IMG/VR virus record: IMGVR_UViG_3300044627_001883
Span: 1-54,276 of that record
Length of the DNA: 54,276 nt
Direction: 5' to 3' (one strand)
From: a virus
A model generated the notes under the pieces. The model searched no databases. It saw only the letters and a program-made list of their open reading frames with translations, and had not been told where the DNA came from. The position numbers and the translations under genes are program-made. Below, in pieces: positions 1-9,006 of this stretch. The stretch's first letter is position 1; every line of letters begins with the position of its first letter.

Positions 1-130
1 CAGCGTCAACCGGCTGGATCTCCAGGTTGCGCACCAGGATGGCATTGGCAGCGCCAGTGGGCGTCGGATCCGTGGCGTAGGTGGTCTCGGTCTTAGCGAG
101 CAGGACTCGCTTGTTATAGAGCAGGGGCAT
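1..130 (-). CDS. Tail tube protein, N-terminal fragment (duplicate of gene at 53282-54229)
   Basis: This is the first 43 codons of the major tail protein, starting at the ATG read at 130-128 and running off the left edge. The full copy is at 53282-54229. It is an artefact of linearising a circle, not a second gene. It shows that the gene order continues unbroken across the window ends. Confidence 0.95.
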   Translation of the reverse strand, partial: MPLLYNKRVLLAKTETTYATDPTPTGAANAILVRNLEIQPVDA

Positions 131-177
131 GGCCGGTTACCTCAAGGCTTGGAGGTGGGTTCAGGGGCAGGCTCGGG
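1..177. repeat. Left copy of the 177-bp terminal overlap
   Basis: These bases match 54100-54276 at every position except base 50 (A here, G at 54149). The copy falls in the coding start of the tail tube gene, and the difference is a silent alanine codon change (GCT/GCC). This is what a circular or permuted phage genome looks like when the assembler leaves an overlap. A true short direct terminal repeat is less likely, because the repeat cuts through a gene. Confidence 0.95.
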
Positions 178-330
178 AGCCTTGGGGGGTGCGGCTGCGG
201 GCGCAGTCTCCGCCTCCAGCTCCGCTTGCGTCGGTTGAGGCTCCGTGCGGGAGCCGTCTACCAGCGTGCGCTTGCCGGACTTGGGATTGACCTCGTAGGT
301 GCCGCCCTTGCCGTGGTGTTCGTCTACCAT
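142..330 (-). CDS. Small proline/alanine-rich protein between tail terminator and tail tube genes
   Basis: A 62-residue protein starting MVDEHHGKGG. A GAGG ribosome site six bases before the ATG favours this start over the upstream TTG. The N-terminal half is charged and glycine-rich. The C-terminal third is an alanine/proline/glutamate tail without predicted fold. It lies between the tail terminator and the tail tube gene in the same operon. No family recognised; it may be a small virion or assembly accessory protein. Confidence 0.65.
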   Translation of the reverse strand: MVDEHHGKGGTYEVNPKSGKRTLVDGSRTEPQPTQAELEAETAPAAAPPKAPEPAPEPTSKP

Positions 331-338
331 GCTACGCC

Positions 339-764
339 TCAAGTTAGAGAGAGGTCAGCAGCCTGGGTTCGGTAACGGATGGAATAATCCATCATCACCA
401 CGCCGGCAGGCTGGTCTGCGTCCATGTTATCGAAGGTCACGCGCACCGGGACGAGATCAATGACCATGCCGGTCAAGGTGGCGTTATTTAGCAGCTTCTT
501 GTGAACGTCTTCCACAATCGGATCCGCTACCTGATCCGGGACGTTGCCACGCACGATGATGGCGATGCGGACAATGAGCCGCCAATCCAGCTTGGGCACC
601 ACGCTGTTGTCAGCGTCATCCGTGAGCGGCTCCACCACGATGGCGGGGGACTCCTGACGGGCCAGCGGCTCCACCCGGCTGCGGTAGATGCGGGTGCCTA
701 CACCGGCCGTATTGATCAGTGCCGTGCGCACAGCCGCCAGGATCGTTTCGCGTCGGGTTGCCAT
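339..764 (-). CDS. Tail terminator / gpU-like minor tail protein
   Basis: 141 residues beginning MATRRETILAAVRTAL, a helical start followed by alternating beta strands, the layout of lambda gpU / HK97 gp10-type tail terminators that cap the tail tube and join it to the head. Its position just before the tail tube gene is the lambda order. The stop overlaps the leader of the 142-330 gene. Assignment rests on length, layout and synteny rather than on a diagnostic motif. Confidence 0.65.
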   Translation of the reverse strand: MATRRETILAAVRTALINTAGVGTRIYRSRVEPLARQESPAIVVEPLTDDADNSVVPKLDWRLIVRIAIIVRGNVPDQVADPIVEDVHKKLLNNATLTGMVIDLVPVRVTFDNMDADQPAGVVMMDYSIRYRTQAADLSLT

Positions 765-815
765 GGCAGCAGATTAGCGGTGGGGGACGTACTGGCGCTC
801 GGGCAAAGCCGTGAG

Positions 816-1091
816 TTAGCTGGCCTGCAGCAACAGCTCCGAGAAGGCGCCGTCATCCAGCTTCCGGGCCTCCCGGACGGTGTAGTTGATGCCGTTCACG
901 GTGATGGCGTCGCCGTACAGCAAGCCGCCGAAATCAGCGGTGCGCACCAGCAGGCTGTAGTCAGTGGTGATGACCATGCCGTCCGCAATCACCTGCCCGG
1001 GCATATCAAGGATGCCCTTGGCGGTGATGGCTCCAGCGGTGCAGGTGACGCCGAAGTCCTCCAGGAACAGGTTGTAGTCTTCCGTGATCAC
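816..1091 (-). CDS. Head-tail joining protein (lambda FII-like)
   Basis: 91 residues of mostly beta structure, including a conserved-looking core (YGDAITVNGINYTVRE) typical of the gpFII / Gifsy-2-type head-tail connector that sits at the neck. The start is GTG and overlaps the stop of the upstream gene (GTGA), so translation is probably coupled. Its place after the capsid gene and before the tail terminator fits. The 50 bases up to the next gene hold nothing I recognise. Confidence 0.7.
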   Translation of the reverse strand: MITEDYNLFLEDFGVTCTAGAITAKGILDMPGQVIADGMVITTDYSLLVRTADFGGLLYGDAITVNGINYTVREARKLDDGAFSELLLQAS

Positions 1092-2098
1092 AGCGCCACC
1101 GCCTTGCCTCGGGCAATCAGGTCAGCGGCATCTGAGCGCAGCAGAGCCACCTCAGTCCCAGCATAGGCCGGCTGTCCTTTGACCAGGATGTTGCCGGTCA
1201 ACCGGACCAGCAGTTCGTTGCGGTGCGTCGGACGGGGGCGGGTCGGGACGAGATCCTCGATGGCGAACTCCGCCACGGCCACACTGGCGTCATTGCGGCC
1301 GTAGGACAGGAGCGCACGGTCATCTTGAACCTCTAAGCCACCGGGGAAGACGCACAGCGGCGCCCACTTCTCGCCAGTCGGGCGGCCCCAGTCTTCCTGT
1401 GCGGTCAGGACGGGTCCGCTGGAAATCAGGCGGGGGGCGTGGGGGGCCGCAGCGTCAAACGCCACAAAGCCCATGTGGTAGATGCGGTTGCGCCCGGGGT
1501 GTTTCTCCCAGGAGTGGAACGCGGTGAGCAGCTGATCCCGCCACGGCACCGCGGGGGAACCACCGGACATGCGGCCATGACCCCAGGCCACCGCATGATG
1601 CCGCCACTCATTCACCACCTGTGCGCCGTTCAGCTCCAGGACGCGCCAGCCGGCGGTGCCCATGTCGTAGATGCAGCGCAGGGCGCCCTCAGCCTCAAAA
1701 AACGTCCAGTTTTTCTCCTTGGAGCTCCAATCATTGGAGCCGTAGGCGGGGATGTGAACCTTGGGTAGGGTCCAGTTCTTGCGCTTGCTGAGCCGGCCGT
1801 AAGCCTGCACGCAGCGCCATCCTTGCTTGGTGTTGTAGTTGGCGATGCTGAAGGCGATGTGGAGCTGATCCCGGTGCCAGAACAGCCGAGGATCCTCCAG
1901 GGAGTGATGCGCCTCAGTTCCGGGAACCTTGAGCCGCTGATTGCTCAGCACGTTCATGTCCCGGTCCAGCTCCGCCAGCACGATCTCACTGACGGTGAAG
2001 TCCTTGGGCTCAGAGCGGTACGCCAACAGAAAGCCCTCCCCGGCCGAAACCAGGGAGGGGTTGTAGTTCCGCTTGGCCTTGATCAGCCCAGCGATCAT
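1088..2098 (-). CDS. GH130-like five-bladed beta-propeller protein in the head operon
   Basis: 336 residues from ATG at 2098, three bases after the capsid stop. The order of short motifs (YNPSLV, LLAYR, EDPRLF, EKNW.F, GGSPAV, FHSW, YHMGF, FPGGL, SYGRND) matches the repeated blades of GH130/GH43-like glycoside hydrolase or phosphorylase propellers. The last ~55 residues (LTGNILVKGQPAYAGTEVAL) look like a separate small domain seen next to capsid genes in other phages, giving a fusion. Possible roles: capsid decoration that binds or trims glycans, or an enzyme acting on host polysaccharide. An enzyme for DNA modification is also conceivable. Whether it is catalytic cannot be told from sequence alone. 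Confidence 0.6.
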   Translation of the reverse strand: MIAGLIKAKRNYNPSLVSAGEGFLLAYRSEPKDFTVSEIVLAELDRDMNVLSNQRLKVPGTEAHHSLEDPRLFWHRDQLHIAFSIANYNTKQGWRCVQAYGRLSKRKNWTLPKVHIPAYGSNDWSSKEKNWTFFEAEGALRCIYDMGTAGWRVLELNGAQVVNEWRHHAVAWGHGRMSGGSPAVPWRDQLLTAFHSWEKHPGRNRIYHMGFVAFDAAAPHAPRLISSGPVLTAQEDWGRPTGEKWAPLCVFPGGLEVQDDRALLSYGRNDASVAVAEFAIEDLVPTRPRPTHRNELLVRLTGNILVKGQPAYAGTEVALLRSDAADLIARGKAVAL

Positions 2099-2100
2099 GC

Positions 2101-4395
2101 TCAGCTCAGGGCACCGGTGCCGTAGCAGAAGGCGCCAGCCTGCTTGATGGCGAAGTCCACATCCTGGAGAGCCACGATGCGCACGGTGCCGCTGGTAGCA
2201 CCGGCGTAGGGGTCCAGGGTGAGGTCCAGGCCGCTCCACATGCCCATGATCATCTGATCAAAAGCACCGAAGATGATGTCATCCAGGGTGAGCTGGTTGG
2301 ACACCACCACGGGGTAGCCGTTCACCTCGTCATCCTCGTACACGAAGCCAGCGGCAACGGCGGAGGCGGACTTAGGAGTGGCCTTCAGAGCGCCGCGGGC
2401 AGCAGCGTTCATCAGGTAGAACAGCGAACCGGCGTCGGCGTTGTCCTTAGCCACCTCGGTCTCCATGCTGATCAGCTCAGCAAAGGTGCCGTAGTTGGTG
2501 AGGTTGACGGTGTTGATGCCGGTCTGGTTCACCAGGCCCTTGGGCTGGTTGGAGGTGCCGGAGCCGTAGAGGCCAGCGCGGTCGATCTCGAGCGCGATCA
2601 CGCGAGCCAGGTCGTTGCGCACCATCTGCTCCACGTCGATGGAGCTCTGGAGCAGCAGGCGGCGGGAGTAGTCCACGTAGGCGCCCACGGTCTTGGGCGA
2701 CATGGTGACCTGCTCCAGGGTCTGCTGGCTCTCGGTGGGAGCGTTGCCCTCACCCACCCAGTAAGCGGTGGAGGCCGCCGACTGCTTGGGAATAGCAATG
2801 TTGCCCTGGAGGCCGGACAGGATGGTGGCGCCCACCTGAGCCAGGGCCAGCTTGTTGCGCAGCAGCTCAATGAAGCTGCCGGCCAGCAGGTCGGTGGCGA
2901 CGGTGAAACCACCAGCGGAGTTGGTGCCGGCGGTGAGGTCACGCTTGAGGACCTCGTTGGGCACCATCAGGCCGTTGGCGGGCTTGCCGTAAGCCTTGGC
3001 AGCAGCCTCAGAAACCTCACGCTCATAGGCGGCGGCTTCAGCGGCCTGCTTGTCGCCGGGGTTGGCGAGGTAGTTCAGGGCACGCAGGAAGGAGTAGCTG
3101 CGGGCCTCCTTGTCGCTCAGGCCCACTTCAGCCTTGGGCTCAGCGATGCGGTGGGGGGCGGACTTGGCCGAACGGGCTTCCATTTTCTCCAGGATCGCAG
3201 TGCGGGCTTCAGAAAGGTCTTTGCCGCCGTCGATCAGTTCACGGGCCAGGTCGGCCATACCGAACTTCTCGCCAAGGGCGGAAATCTGGGCGATACGGGT
3301 GCGCTCGGCCTCAGCGGCCTTGGACCGGATCACCTCCACGTCAGGGGTGTTCTCCATGGGAACCTCAGTGTCAGGTTGAGGGGTGGGTGATGCGGCGGTG
3401 GCCGCTGGTTCTTCCGCCACGCCCTCAACGGGAGCGTCGGAATCGGTGGTGATCTCTGCTGAAACAGCAGGGACCTCTTCGCTCATGCTATCGCCTTCCT
3501 GGAGAGCGCGACCCAAGCCAACAGAGTTGTCGGCTGGGATTGAGACCAGGCTGACTTCCAGCGGAGTCCATTTGGTGACGACGATGTTTTCGCCACGCTC
3601 CTCAACTTCGTCGATGGAGTAGGCGAACGAGACGTTGCGCAGGATGCCGTCTTCAACGTCTTGGCGCTTCTCTTGCGCCATGGCGTTGCGGGACCACTTC
3701 ACTTTGGAGTAGCCGCGGCGGTCATCACCCATGCGTGCGCTCTGGACCACGCCCAGCACCGCATCACGGTCGTGATTCCACAGGAAGGGAGCGCCGTTGT
3801 TGAGCCGCTCCAGGTTGGCGGACCCAGCTTCGTGGGAGAGGATCTCGGTGCCGAAGTACCGCTCAACGGGTTGCTCTGAGCTGAAGCTGAACTCCATCTC
3901 ATCGCCTTCACCGGCACGGACCTGAACACTGGCCTCGCGGCGTTGGATCAGGGTGCCGCCTTTGCCGCGTGACTGAAGGTCCTTCAGCTCCAGGGAGCGG
4001 GCGGACGGCAGGATCACCTCTACCTCAATCTCCTCTTCGTCATCCTCCTCCTCGCCCGGCTCCTCCGGCTCCTCCGGCTCCTCAGCGGCACGCAGGGGCT
4101 CAATCTTGGTGAGGGTGGACAGCTTGTGACCCACCAGGCGGTCGCTCGGCTCCCAGCCATCAGCGCCTTCTTGGAAGACACGGATCAGCGCAGCGGGGTC
4201 ATCCTCGCTGGCCTCAATCACAAAGCTGGAGTCAGGAACATCCAGGCTGCCTTCGCGCACGATCTTCTCAATGCGGCCACGAGCGGTGCCGCCGGAGCTA
4301 CCCCAGCTCACGTAGTCGCCAGTCTTTAGATCCTGGCCCGGGGCCTTTTCGTTCTCCACGGTCGGCGTATCGGACGTTGTCAACAGTCTATTCAT
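2101..4395 (-). CDS. TUDOR-like domain / prohead protease / major capsid protein fusion
   Basis: 764 residues with three parts. Residues ~20-95 (GDYVSWGSSGGTARGRI) resemble the DUF2945/HVA1 TUDOR-like domain. An acidic linker (~98-122) follows. Residues ~130-295 are an HK97-type prohead protease (LNNGAPFLWNHD, then EVSLVSIPADNS). Residues ~435-764 are an HK97-fold capsid protein (AGTNSAGGFTVATDLL, WVGEGNAPTES, LYGSGTSNQPKGL, DPYAGATSGTVRI). The protease should cut itself from the capsid protein during maturation. A Glu/Ala-rich helical stretch (~350-430) between them is the likely delta/scaffold region. The ATG overlaps the portal stop (TAATG). Confidence 0.9.
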   Translation of the reverse strand: MNRLLTTSDTPTVENEKAPGQDLKTGDYVSWGSSGGTARGRIEKIVREGSLDVPDSSFVIEASEDDPAALIRVFQEGADGWEPSDRLVGHKLSTLTKIEPLRAAEEPEEPEEPGEEEDDEEEIEVEVILPSARSLELKDLQSRGKGGTLIQRREASVQVRAGEGDEMEFSFSSEQPVERYFGTEILSHEAGSANLERLNNGAPFLWNHDRDAVLGVVQSARMGDDRRGYSKVKWSRNAMAQEKRQDVEDGILRNVSFAYSIDEVEERGENIVVTKWTPLEVSLVSIPADNSVGLGRALQEGDSMSEEVPAVSAEITTDSDAPVEGVAEEPAATAASPTPQPDTEVPMENTPDVEVIRSKAAEAERTRIAQISALGEKFGMADLARELIDGGKDLSEARTAILEKMEARSAKSAPHRIAEPKAEVGLSDKEARSYSFLRALNYLANPGDKQAAEAAAYEREVSEAAAKAYGKPANGLMVPNEVLKRDLTAGTNSAGGFTVATDLLAGSFIELLRNKLALAQVGATILSGLQGNIAIPKQSAASTAYWVGEGNAPTESQQTLEQVTMSPKTVGAYVDYSRRLLLQSSIDVEQMVRNDLARVIALEIDRAGLYGSGTSNQPKGLVNQTGINTVNLTNYGTFAELISMETEVAKDNADAGSLFYLMNAAARGALKATPKSASAVAAGFVYEDDEVNGYPVVVSNQLTLDDIIFGAFDQMIMGMWSGLDLTLDPYAGATSGTVRIVALQDVDFAIKQAGAFCYGTGALS

Positions 4396-5888
4396 TACGC
4401 CTCCGCAGGATTAGCTGGCGGCGGAGCGGCTCCGCCTTTCTTGTCCGCATCCAGCGTGAGGCCGAGATCCAGGGCGAGCTGCTGCTCTTGGGCTATCTGC
4501 TGGAGGTTGTCGTCCAGGTCTGCGCCGAGCTGCGCGACGATCTGACTCTTGGTGAGGTAGCCGGCTGCTTCTGCCTCGCGGAATGCCTGCACCTCCTTAA
4601 GCGGATCCACCCAAGACCACCCACGGGCCTGCCAGCGGGGGCGGTCGTATCGCTCGGGACGGAGCTCAAAGTCAGGCAGCTCCAGGACGCCTGACAGCAC
4701 CGCAGCATTCAGCCACTCTTCGTAGATGCGCTGGTGGAAGTTCTCGATCAGGTACGCCTGGATGACGCGCCAGTGGTCACGGTCCTCCAGCAGGCTGAGG
4801 CGGGAGCTGGAGTAGTTGGTTTCGCTGAAGTCCCGGGACAGGGTTTCGTAGGAGCACCCGAAGCCAGCCGCAAAGCGGCGGGCCTTGGCGCGAATGAACA
4901 TCTCGTACTGGCTGTCCGGAGCCGAGAGGTTGGGAATGGTGATGCTCTGGCCCGGATCCAGGTAGCGGAACACGCCAGGCTCAAACTCCTGGATGCGCTC
5001 ACCTTGCTCAACGTCATCCGCCTGAAGCTCACCTTCAGGGGACGTGATGAAGCCCATGAGGGAGCTGGCGGCCCGGGCACGGACCACGGCAGCCTGCTCG
5101 TAGCCCTGGAGCTGGTGCGCGTCATCCATGACGGAGGCGAACCAGGGCACACCGCGGTTCTGACCGGGACGCTCACGCAGGAACAGGTGGATCACATCCG
5201 CGGCAGGGAGGAACTCATGCCGGACGTTCTCCTGATCAGCGCCTTGGAACCAGTAGTCACCGGGGTGACGGGTGCGGAATGCGTAGCGGAGCGGGCGGCC
5301 CCATTCGTCAATCTCCACGCCCATGCGCCACTCACGGCCGCGGCCAGAGGTTGGGCCGGCGTACTCCTCATCCAGCAGGTCGCTCTCAATCACCTCCAGG
5401 GCGATGGGCACCTTGCTGCGGCCGAACTTGCGCCGGACGATCCTGAAGATGATCTCGCCGGACTCCGGCAGGGCGCCGGCAATCAGGTTCTCAAAGGAGT
5501 AGAAGCTGTTGAGGCCAGCCACGTCGCAGCTGTCAGAGCGACACCACCGCTCCCAGGCGCCTTCAATGACGCCATTGAGCTTCTGGTCCAGCTTCTTGCC
5601 GCGCACCATCGGCACCTGGGCCTGCATCTTGATGCCGTGGCCGATGACGTTGATCTGGGTGGTGCGCTTGGCCTGGCGTGCGTAGGGGTTATCCCGGACC
5701 AGCTGCCGGGACCGGTCACGCAGCAGACGGATGCTGGTGCGGATTTCGGCGTCGGCGGATGTTTGGGCCGTGAACCAATCACTGGTCAGCCTGGTGATCC
5801 GGGCGCCTTGGTACATGCGCCGGCGACGCTTGGGCGGCTCCTTGGCACCAAAGCCGAAGGCTTGCATCAACCGTGTGCGGAGGCCCAT
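4395..5888 (-). CDS. Portal protein (lambda gpB family)
   Basis: 497 residues with features of lambda-type portals: a basic N-terminus, SIRLLRDRSRQLVRDNPYA, EVIESDLLDEEY in the middle and HLFLRERPGQNRGVPW. Twelve copies would form the DNA channel at one capsid vertex. The gene lies between a gpW-like gene and the protease-capsid fusion, the lambda order. Its TAA stop shares a base with the capsid ATG. There is no separate internal-start scaffold gene inside it, because the protease is in the next gene. Confidence 0.9.
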   Translation of the reverse strand: MGLRTRLMQAFGFGAKEPPKRRRRMYQGARITRLTSDWFTAQTSADAEIRTSIRLLRDRSRQLVRDNPYARQAKRTTQINVIGHGIKMQAQVPMVRGKKLDQKLNGVIEGAWERWCRSDSCDVAGLNSFYSFENLIAGALPESGEIIFRIVRRKFGRSKVPIALEVIESDLLDEEYAGPTSGRGREWRMGVEIDEWGRPLRYAFRTRHPGDYWFQGADQENVRHEFLPAADVIHLFLRERPGQNRGVPWFASVMDDAHQLQGYEQAAVVRARAASSLMGFITSPEGELQADDVEQGERIQEFEPGVFRYLDPGQSITIPNLSAPDSQYEMFIRAKARRFAAGFGCSYETLSRDFSETNYSSSRLSLLEDRDHWRVIQAYLIENFHQRIYEEWLNAAVLSGVLELPDFELRPERYDRPRWQARGWSWVDPLKEVQAFREAEAAGYLTKSQIVAQLGADLDDNLQQIAQEQQLALDLGLTLDADKKGGAAPPPANPAEA

Positions 5889-6511
5889 CAGCGGTTACCA
5901 AAGCGAATGAAGACGGAGTGGGGGTTGCCCAGGCCGTTGGCGATCATGTTCGCCTTCTGCTCACGGACCACCTGCGCCTTCAGTCTGTCGCGGAGCACGA
6001 GCAGTTCACCCAGCTCGTACCGCTTCAGTGACCGGGTGCCGATGCGGTACTCCTGGACTCCACCACCGGAGCTGAGGGAACGGATAGCGGCCTCAACGGT
6101 CTCCAGGTCCTTCTGCGCCTGAGTGCGGCCGTCAAATGCTGCGGGGCTGCCGGCGTAGGACAGGCTCGGCAGGACCGTGAGCTGGCCGGAGCCGAGCGTG
6201 ATCTTGTCACCGCCAACCAGTGCGGTGGCCTGCGCTTGGAAGTACCAGGTGCCGGCATTCATTCCGGCGGAGGTGCCGGAGGGGATGGTGGACAGCCAAT
6301 CACTGCCGCTGTCAGTGGCGACCACCGTCACGCCTTCGTGGTTGGCGTTGAAGCGGAGGTAGTAGATCAGGCTGTGGGTGTCATTGCTGACCGGGGTGCC
6401 CAGCGAATCCTGCATGGGCGGGTCAAGCCACTTGATGGTGTCGCCGGCCCGGAGTTGAGATGGGATCTTCACGGCTTCACCAGTTGCGGACGAAGCTACG
6501 CTGAGCTCCAC
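5888..6511 (-). CDS. gpW-like head completion protein with N-terminal beta domain
   Basis: 207 residues. The C-terminal ~65 residues (SLKRYELGELLVLRDRLKAQ) match the short lambda gpW pattern that closes the portal. The preceding ~130 residues (GDTIKWLDPPM, YLRFNANHEGVTVVA, GTWYFQAQA) look like an Ig-like beta sandwich, much longer than normal gpW of about 68 residues. The start is GTG and overlaps the terminase end by 35 bases. The extra domain could be surface-exposed at the portal or act in host contact; this is inference. Confidence 0.65.
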   Translation of the reverse strand: MELSVASSATGEAVKIPSQLRAGDTIKWLDPPMQDSLGTPVSNDTHSLIYYLRFNANHEGVTVVATDSGSDWLSTIPSGTSAGMNAGTWYFQAQATALVGGDKITLGSGQLTVLPSLSYAGSPAAFDGRTQAQKDLETVEAAIRSLSSGGGVQEYRIGTRSLKRYELGELLVLRDRLKAQVVREQKANMIANGLGNPHSVFIRFGNR

Positions 6512-8348
6512 CTGATCTTAGCGATGGTGAGCGCCGCTTCTCTACTGGAGCTTTGAGCCGCTTTTCCAGCTGATCCCAGATGGTTCTCCGGTCTCGCAGC
6601 TGATACATGCGATTCAATCCGGCGTAGGCGTAGACCAGGGTGTCCAACGCCTCATTCCGCTCACTGGGCTTCTTGACGAACTCCCGGATGGCGAAGCCCC
6701 GCACAAAGCGGATCTGCTGTTTCTCGGAGGTGAGCTGAGCGAAATACTCCTCGTTGCAGCCGGTGTGGAAGTGGAGGTAGCCGGGGCCAGGTTCGTTGTG
6801 CTTCAGCCGCCCAAACAGCGTCACCTTCACCGTGTCAGTGCCGACGAGGAACAGCTCCACCCCATCCTTCAGCACCCGTCCACGGGCATTCACGTCCACC
6901 TTGCTGGGCTTGCCGATGACGGGCTTGTTGCGGGTGGCGGCACCTTTGATGGGGATGACGCCTTTGCTGCGCCGCTCCCGGGCGTACTGGTAGACCTCGG
7001 CGGTGAAGTGACCACCGGAGTCAATGCAGACCACATCCGCAGGCAGGGTCCCTCCACTGGCGTGCGGGAACGGCTCCAGGATGATCTCGTCAAGCTGCCG
7101 CCACAGCTCCGGACGGGACGGGTCGCCGTAGATCTCTTGGTGATCAACCAGCCAGCCCTCCTCTTCACGGCCCCAGGCCCACACGCTCACCGCCAGGCGG
7201 TTGTCCTGAACGTCCACGCCGACCGTGACAGCCAGGCCGCCATCCGGCACCACCCGCGGTTCGTAGAGCTCCACCCGCTCCATCAGCGCCGATGCGCCGA
7301 CCTTGTTGGCGTAGTTGTCCTCAAAGGTCTCACCCAGGACGGTGTTGACCCAGGTTTTGAGCATCGGGGCGTCAGCCTTGGCCTTCAGGAACTCACCCAC
7401 AATGTCCGCCCATGACTTCCAGCCCAGGGGGGAGTAGAGGGAGCTGAGGTGGAAGCCGGCAGTAAGCCCATCAGACGGAGCGGTAGCCCGCCACTCACCA
7501 GCCGCCAGCATGTCCGTCTTGTGGCGCTCGGGGATGAGCACGCCGCAGCTCTCGCAGCAGTAGGCCGCAGTCTTGGGGTCGTCGTCTTGCCAGCGGATGT
7601 TGCCGAACTGGAGCCACTGCATGTGGCCGCAGTCCGGGCAGGGGACGAAGTAGCGGCGCTGATCACTCGCCAGGTACTCCGCCTCAATCCGGCTGAAGTC
7701 CTTGATGGTTGGGGTGGAGCACAGGAACACCTTGCGCCGGCTGAAGGTGGTGGTGCGGCGTTCCGCCAGGCTCACCGGGTCACCTTCACCGTCCAGGTCC
7801 ACGGGGTAGGCGTCCACCTCATCACAGAACAGGTTCTTGATGGGCATGGAGCGGAGGCCCGCGCCAGAGTTGGCCCCGCCGATCATCAGGATTCCGCCAG
7901 GGAACTCCTTGCTGAAGAGGCTGTTGCCGCTGTCCCGCTCCCGGGGCGGCCGCACCCGTTGGCGGAGCCGGGGGCACTCCTCAATCAGCGGGTTGAGGCG
8001 CTGCTTAGAGAACCGCTTGGCAATGTCCACCGTGGGCATCACGCACAGTGACGGTCCCGGGGTGGCGTCAATGATGTAGCCCAACCAGTTGTTGCCGCAC
8101 TCCGTCTTGCCCACCTGAGCGCCGGCCATGAACACCACCCGCTGGATGGGGGAGGTGGTGCTGAGGCAATCCATGATCTCGCGCAGGAAGGGCGTGCGCT
8201 CCGTGCGCCACTTGCCTGGTTCTGCGGAGGCCCGCTGGGAGAGCATCCGATGCTCATCCGCCCATTCGCTCACGGTCAAGATGGGGTCAGGGCGTAGCCC
8301 AGCACGGAAGCTGGGGACCAGATCCCGCTCAGCGTTCGCTAGCACCAT
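6477..8348 (-). CDS. terL: Terminase large subunit (lambda gpA family)
   Basis: 623 residues. The ATPase has a Walker A at ~75-85 (GAQVGKTECGNN) and a Walker B at ~174 (LFCDEVDAYP). The nuclease half follows, with acidic residues in VTVGVDVQDN (~375) and VVCIDSGGH (~440). This gpA-type enzyme cuts and pumps DNA into the prohead. The ATG at 8348 lies inside the end of the small subunit gene. In this family DNA is often cut at cos, but no cos site could be identified by eye. Confidence 0.92.
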   Translation of the reverse strand: MVLANAERDLVPSFRAGLRPDPILTVSEWADEHRMLSQRASAEPGKWRTERTPFLREIMDCLSTTSPIQRVVFMAGAQVGKTECGNNWLGYIIDATPGPSLCVMPTVDIAKRFSKQRLNPLIEECPRLRQRVRPPRERDSGNSLFSKEFPGGILMIGGANSGAGLRSMPIKNLFCDEVDAYPVDLDGEGDPVSLAERRTTTFSRRKVFLCSTPTIKDFSRIEAEYLASDQRRYFVPCPDCGHMQWLQFGNIRWQDDDPKTAAYCCESCGVLIPERHKTDMLAAGEWRATAPSDGLTAGFHLSSLYSPLGWKSWADIVGEFLKAKADAPMLKTWVNTVLGETFEDNYANKVGASALMERVELYEPRVVPDGGLAVTVGVDVQDNRLAVSVWAWGREEEGWLVDHQEIYGDPSRPELWRQLDEIILEPFPHASGGTLPADVVCIDSGGHFTAEVYQYARERRSKGVIPIKGAATRNKPVIGKPSKVDVNARGRVLKDGVELFLVGTDTVKVTLFGRLKHNEPGPGYLHFHTGCNEEYFAQLTSEKQQIRFVRGFAIREFVKKPSERNEALDTLVYAYAGLNRMYQLRDRRTIWDQLEKRLKAPVEKRRSPSLRSGGAQRSFVRNW

Positions 8349-9006
8349 CGCTCAACTCATCCAGGACAACGGTGATCTCTTGTTGCAGCAGCAGCAGGAT
8401 GGCGTGCCGCTTCTCGGGTGAGACTTCGCCCACCAAGCCTGCCAACTGATCGGTGATGCGTGCAGGGACGTTCAGCAGGGCATCGCGGATCCGGCGGGCT
8501 TCATTGAACCACTGGACCTTCACTTCATTGGCTGAGACCAGTTCGCCGGCCCTCTCGGCGTACTCCAGCTTGGCCATCTGCGCCGCAAACGCTTCCCGAA
8601 TGGCCCGAGAGCGGGCGTAGGGCGGCACGTTGTCGGACGTGGTGGGGACGCTGGCGGCAGCCCGGCGTTCCACCGCCTCGGGCTCCTCGGGTGGCGCTTC
8701 GCGTTCTTCCGCCAGGAGCTCCCGGCTGATGGCCCGCTCCTCAGCGGAATCAAACCGCTCGGGTGGCTGCGCTTCATCTGGCTTGGGTCCCAGCTTCTTG
8801 CCGCGGCCACGGTCGTAGGGCAGCACACTTTTCTTCCACGTCCTGGCGGCCAGTTCCGGGTCCGCAATCTTGGGGTGGCCCTTGTGGTCGTAGGTGATGG
8901 CCTCCGGAGGGATGTGACCGGCCTCAATCGCCTTGCGCACCGCGGTGTGTGACACGGGCGGGTCCAGGGACTCGGCAAAGCCGCGCAGGCTGACAGGTTC
9001 ACTCAT
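8329..9006 (-). CDS. terS: Terminase small subunit (Nu1-like)
   Basis: 225 residues. An N-terminal helix-turn-helix (SLRGFAESLDPPVSHTAVRK) would recognise the packaging site. A charged Glu/Pro-rich linker and a helical C-terminal part (NEARRIRDALLNVPARITDQ) resembling other gpNu1/DUF1441-type small terminase subunits follow. It overlaps the large subunit start. It directly follows the modification genes, so base modification and packaging share one operon. Confidence 0.75.
   Translation of the reverse strand: MSEPVSLRGFAESLDPPVSHTAVRKAIEAGHIPPEAITYDHKGHPKIADPELAARTWKKSVLPYDRGRGKKLGPKPDEAQPPERFDSAEERAISRELLAEEREAPPEEPEAVERRAAASVPTTSDNVPPYARSRAIREAFAAQMAKLEYAERAGELVSANEVKVQWFNEARRIRDALLNVPARITDQLAGLVGEVSPEKRHAILLLLQQEITVVLDELSDGASER

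Noticed and set aside
501-1166. 221-codon plus-strand frame over the tail terminator and FII-like genes
   Set aside because: It mirrors real minus-strand genes codon for codon, a common effect of high GC; sequence is low complexity and lacks a plausible start context.
4734-6122. 462-codon plus-strand frame opposite the portal gene
   Set aside because: Antisense to a well-supported portal gene; the translation shows no domain features.
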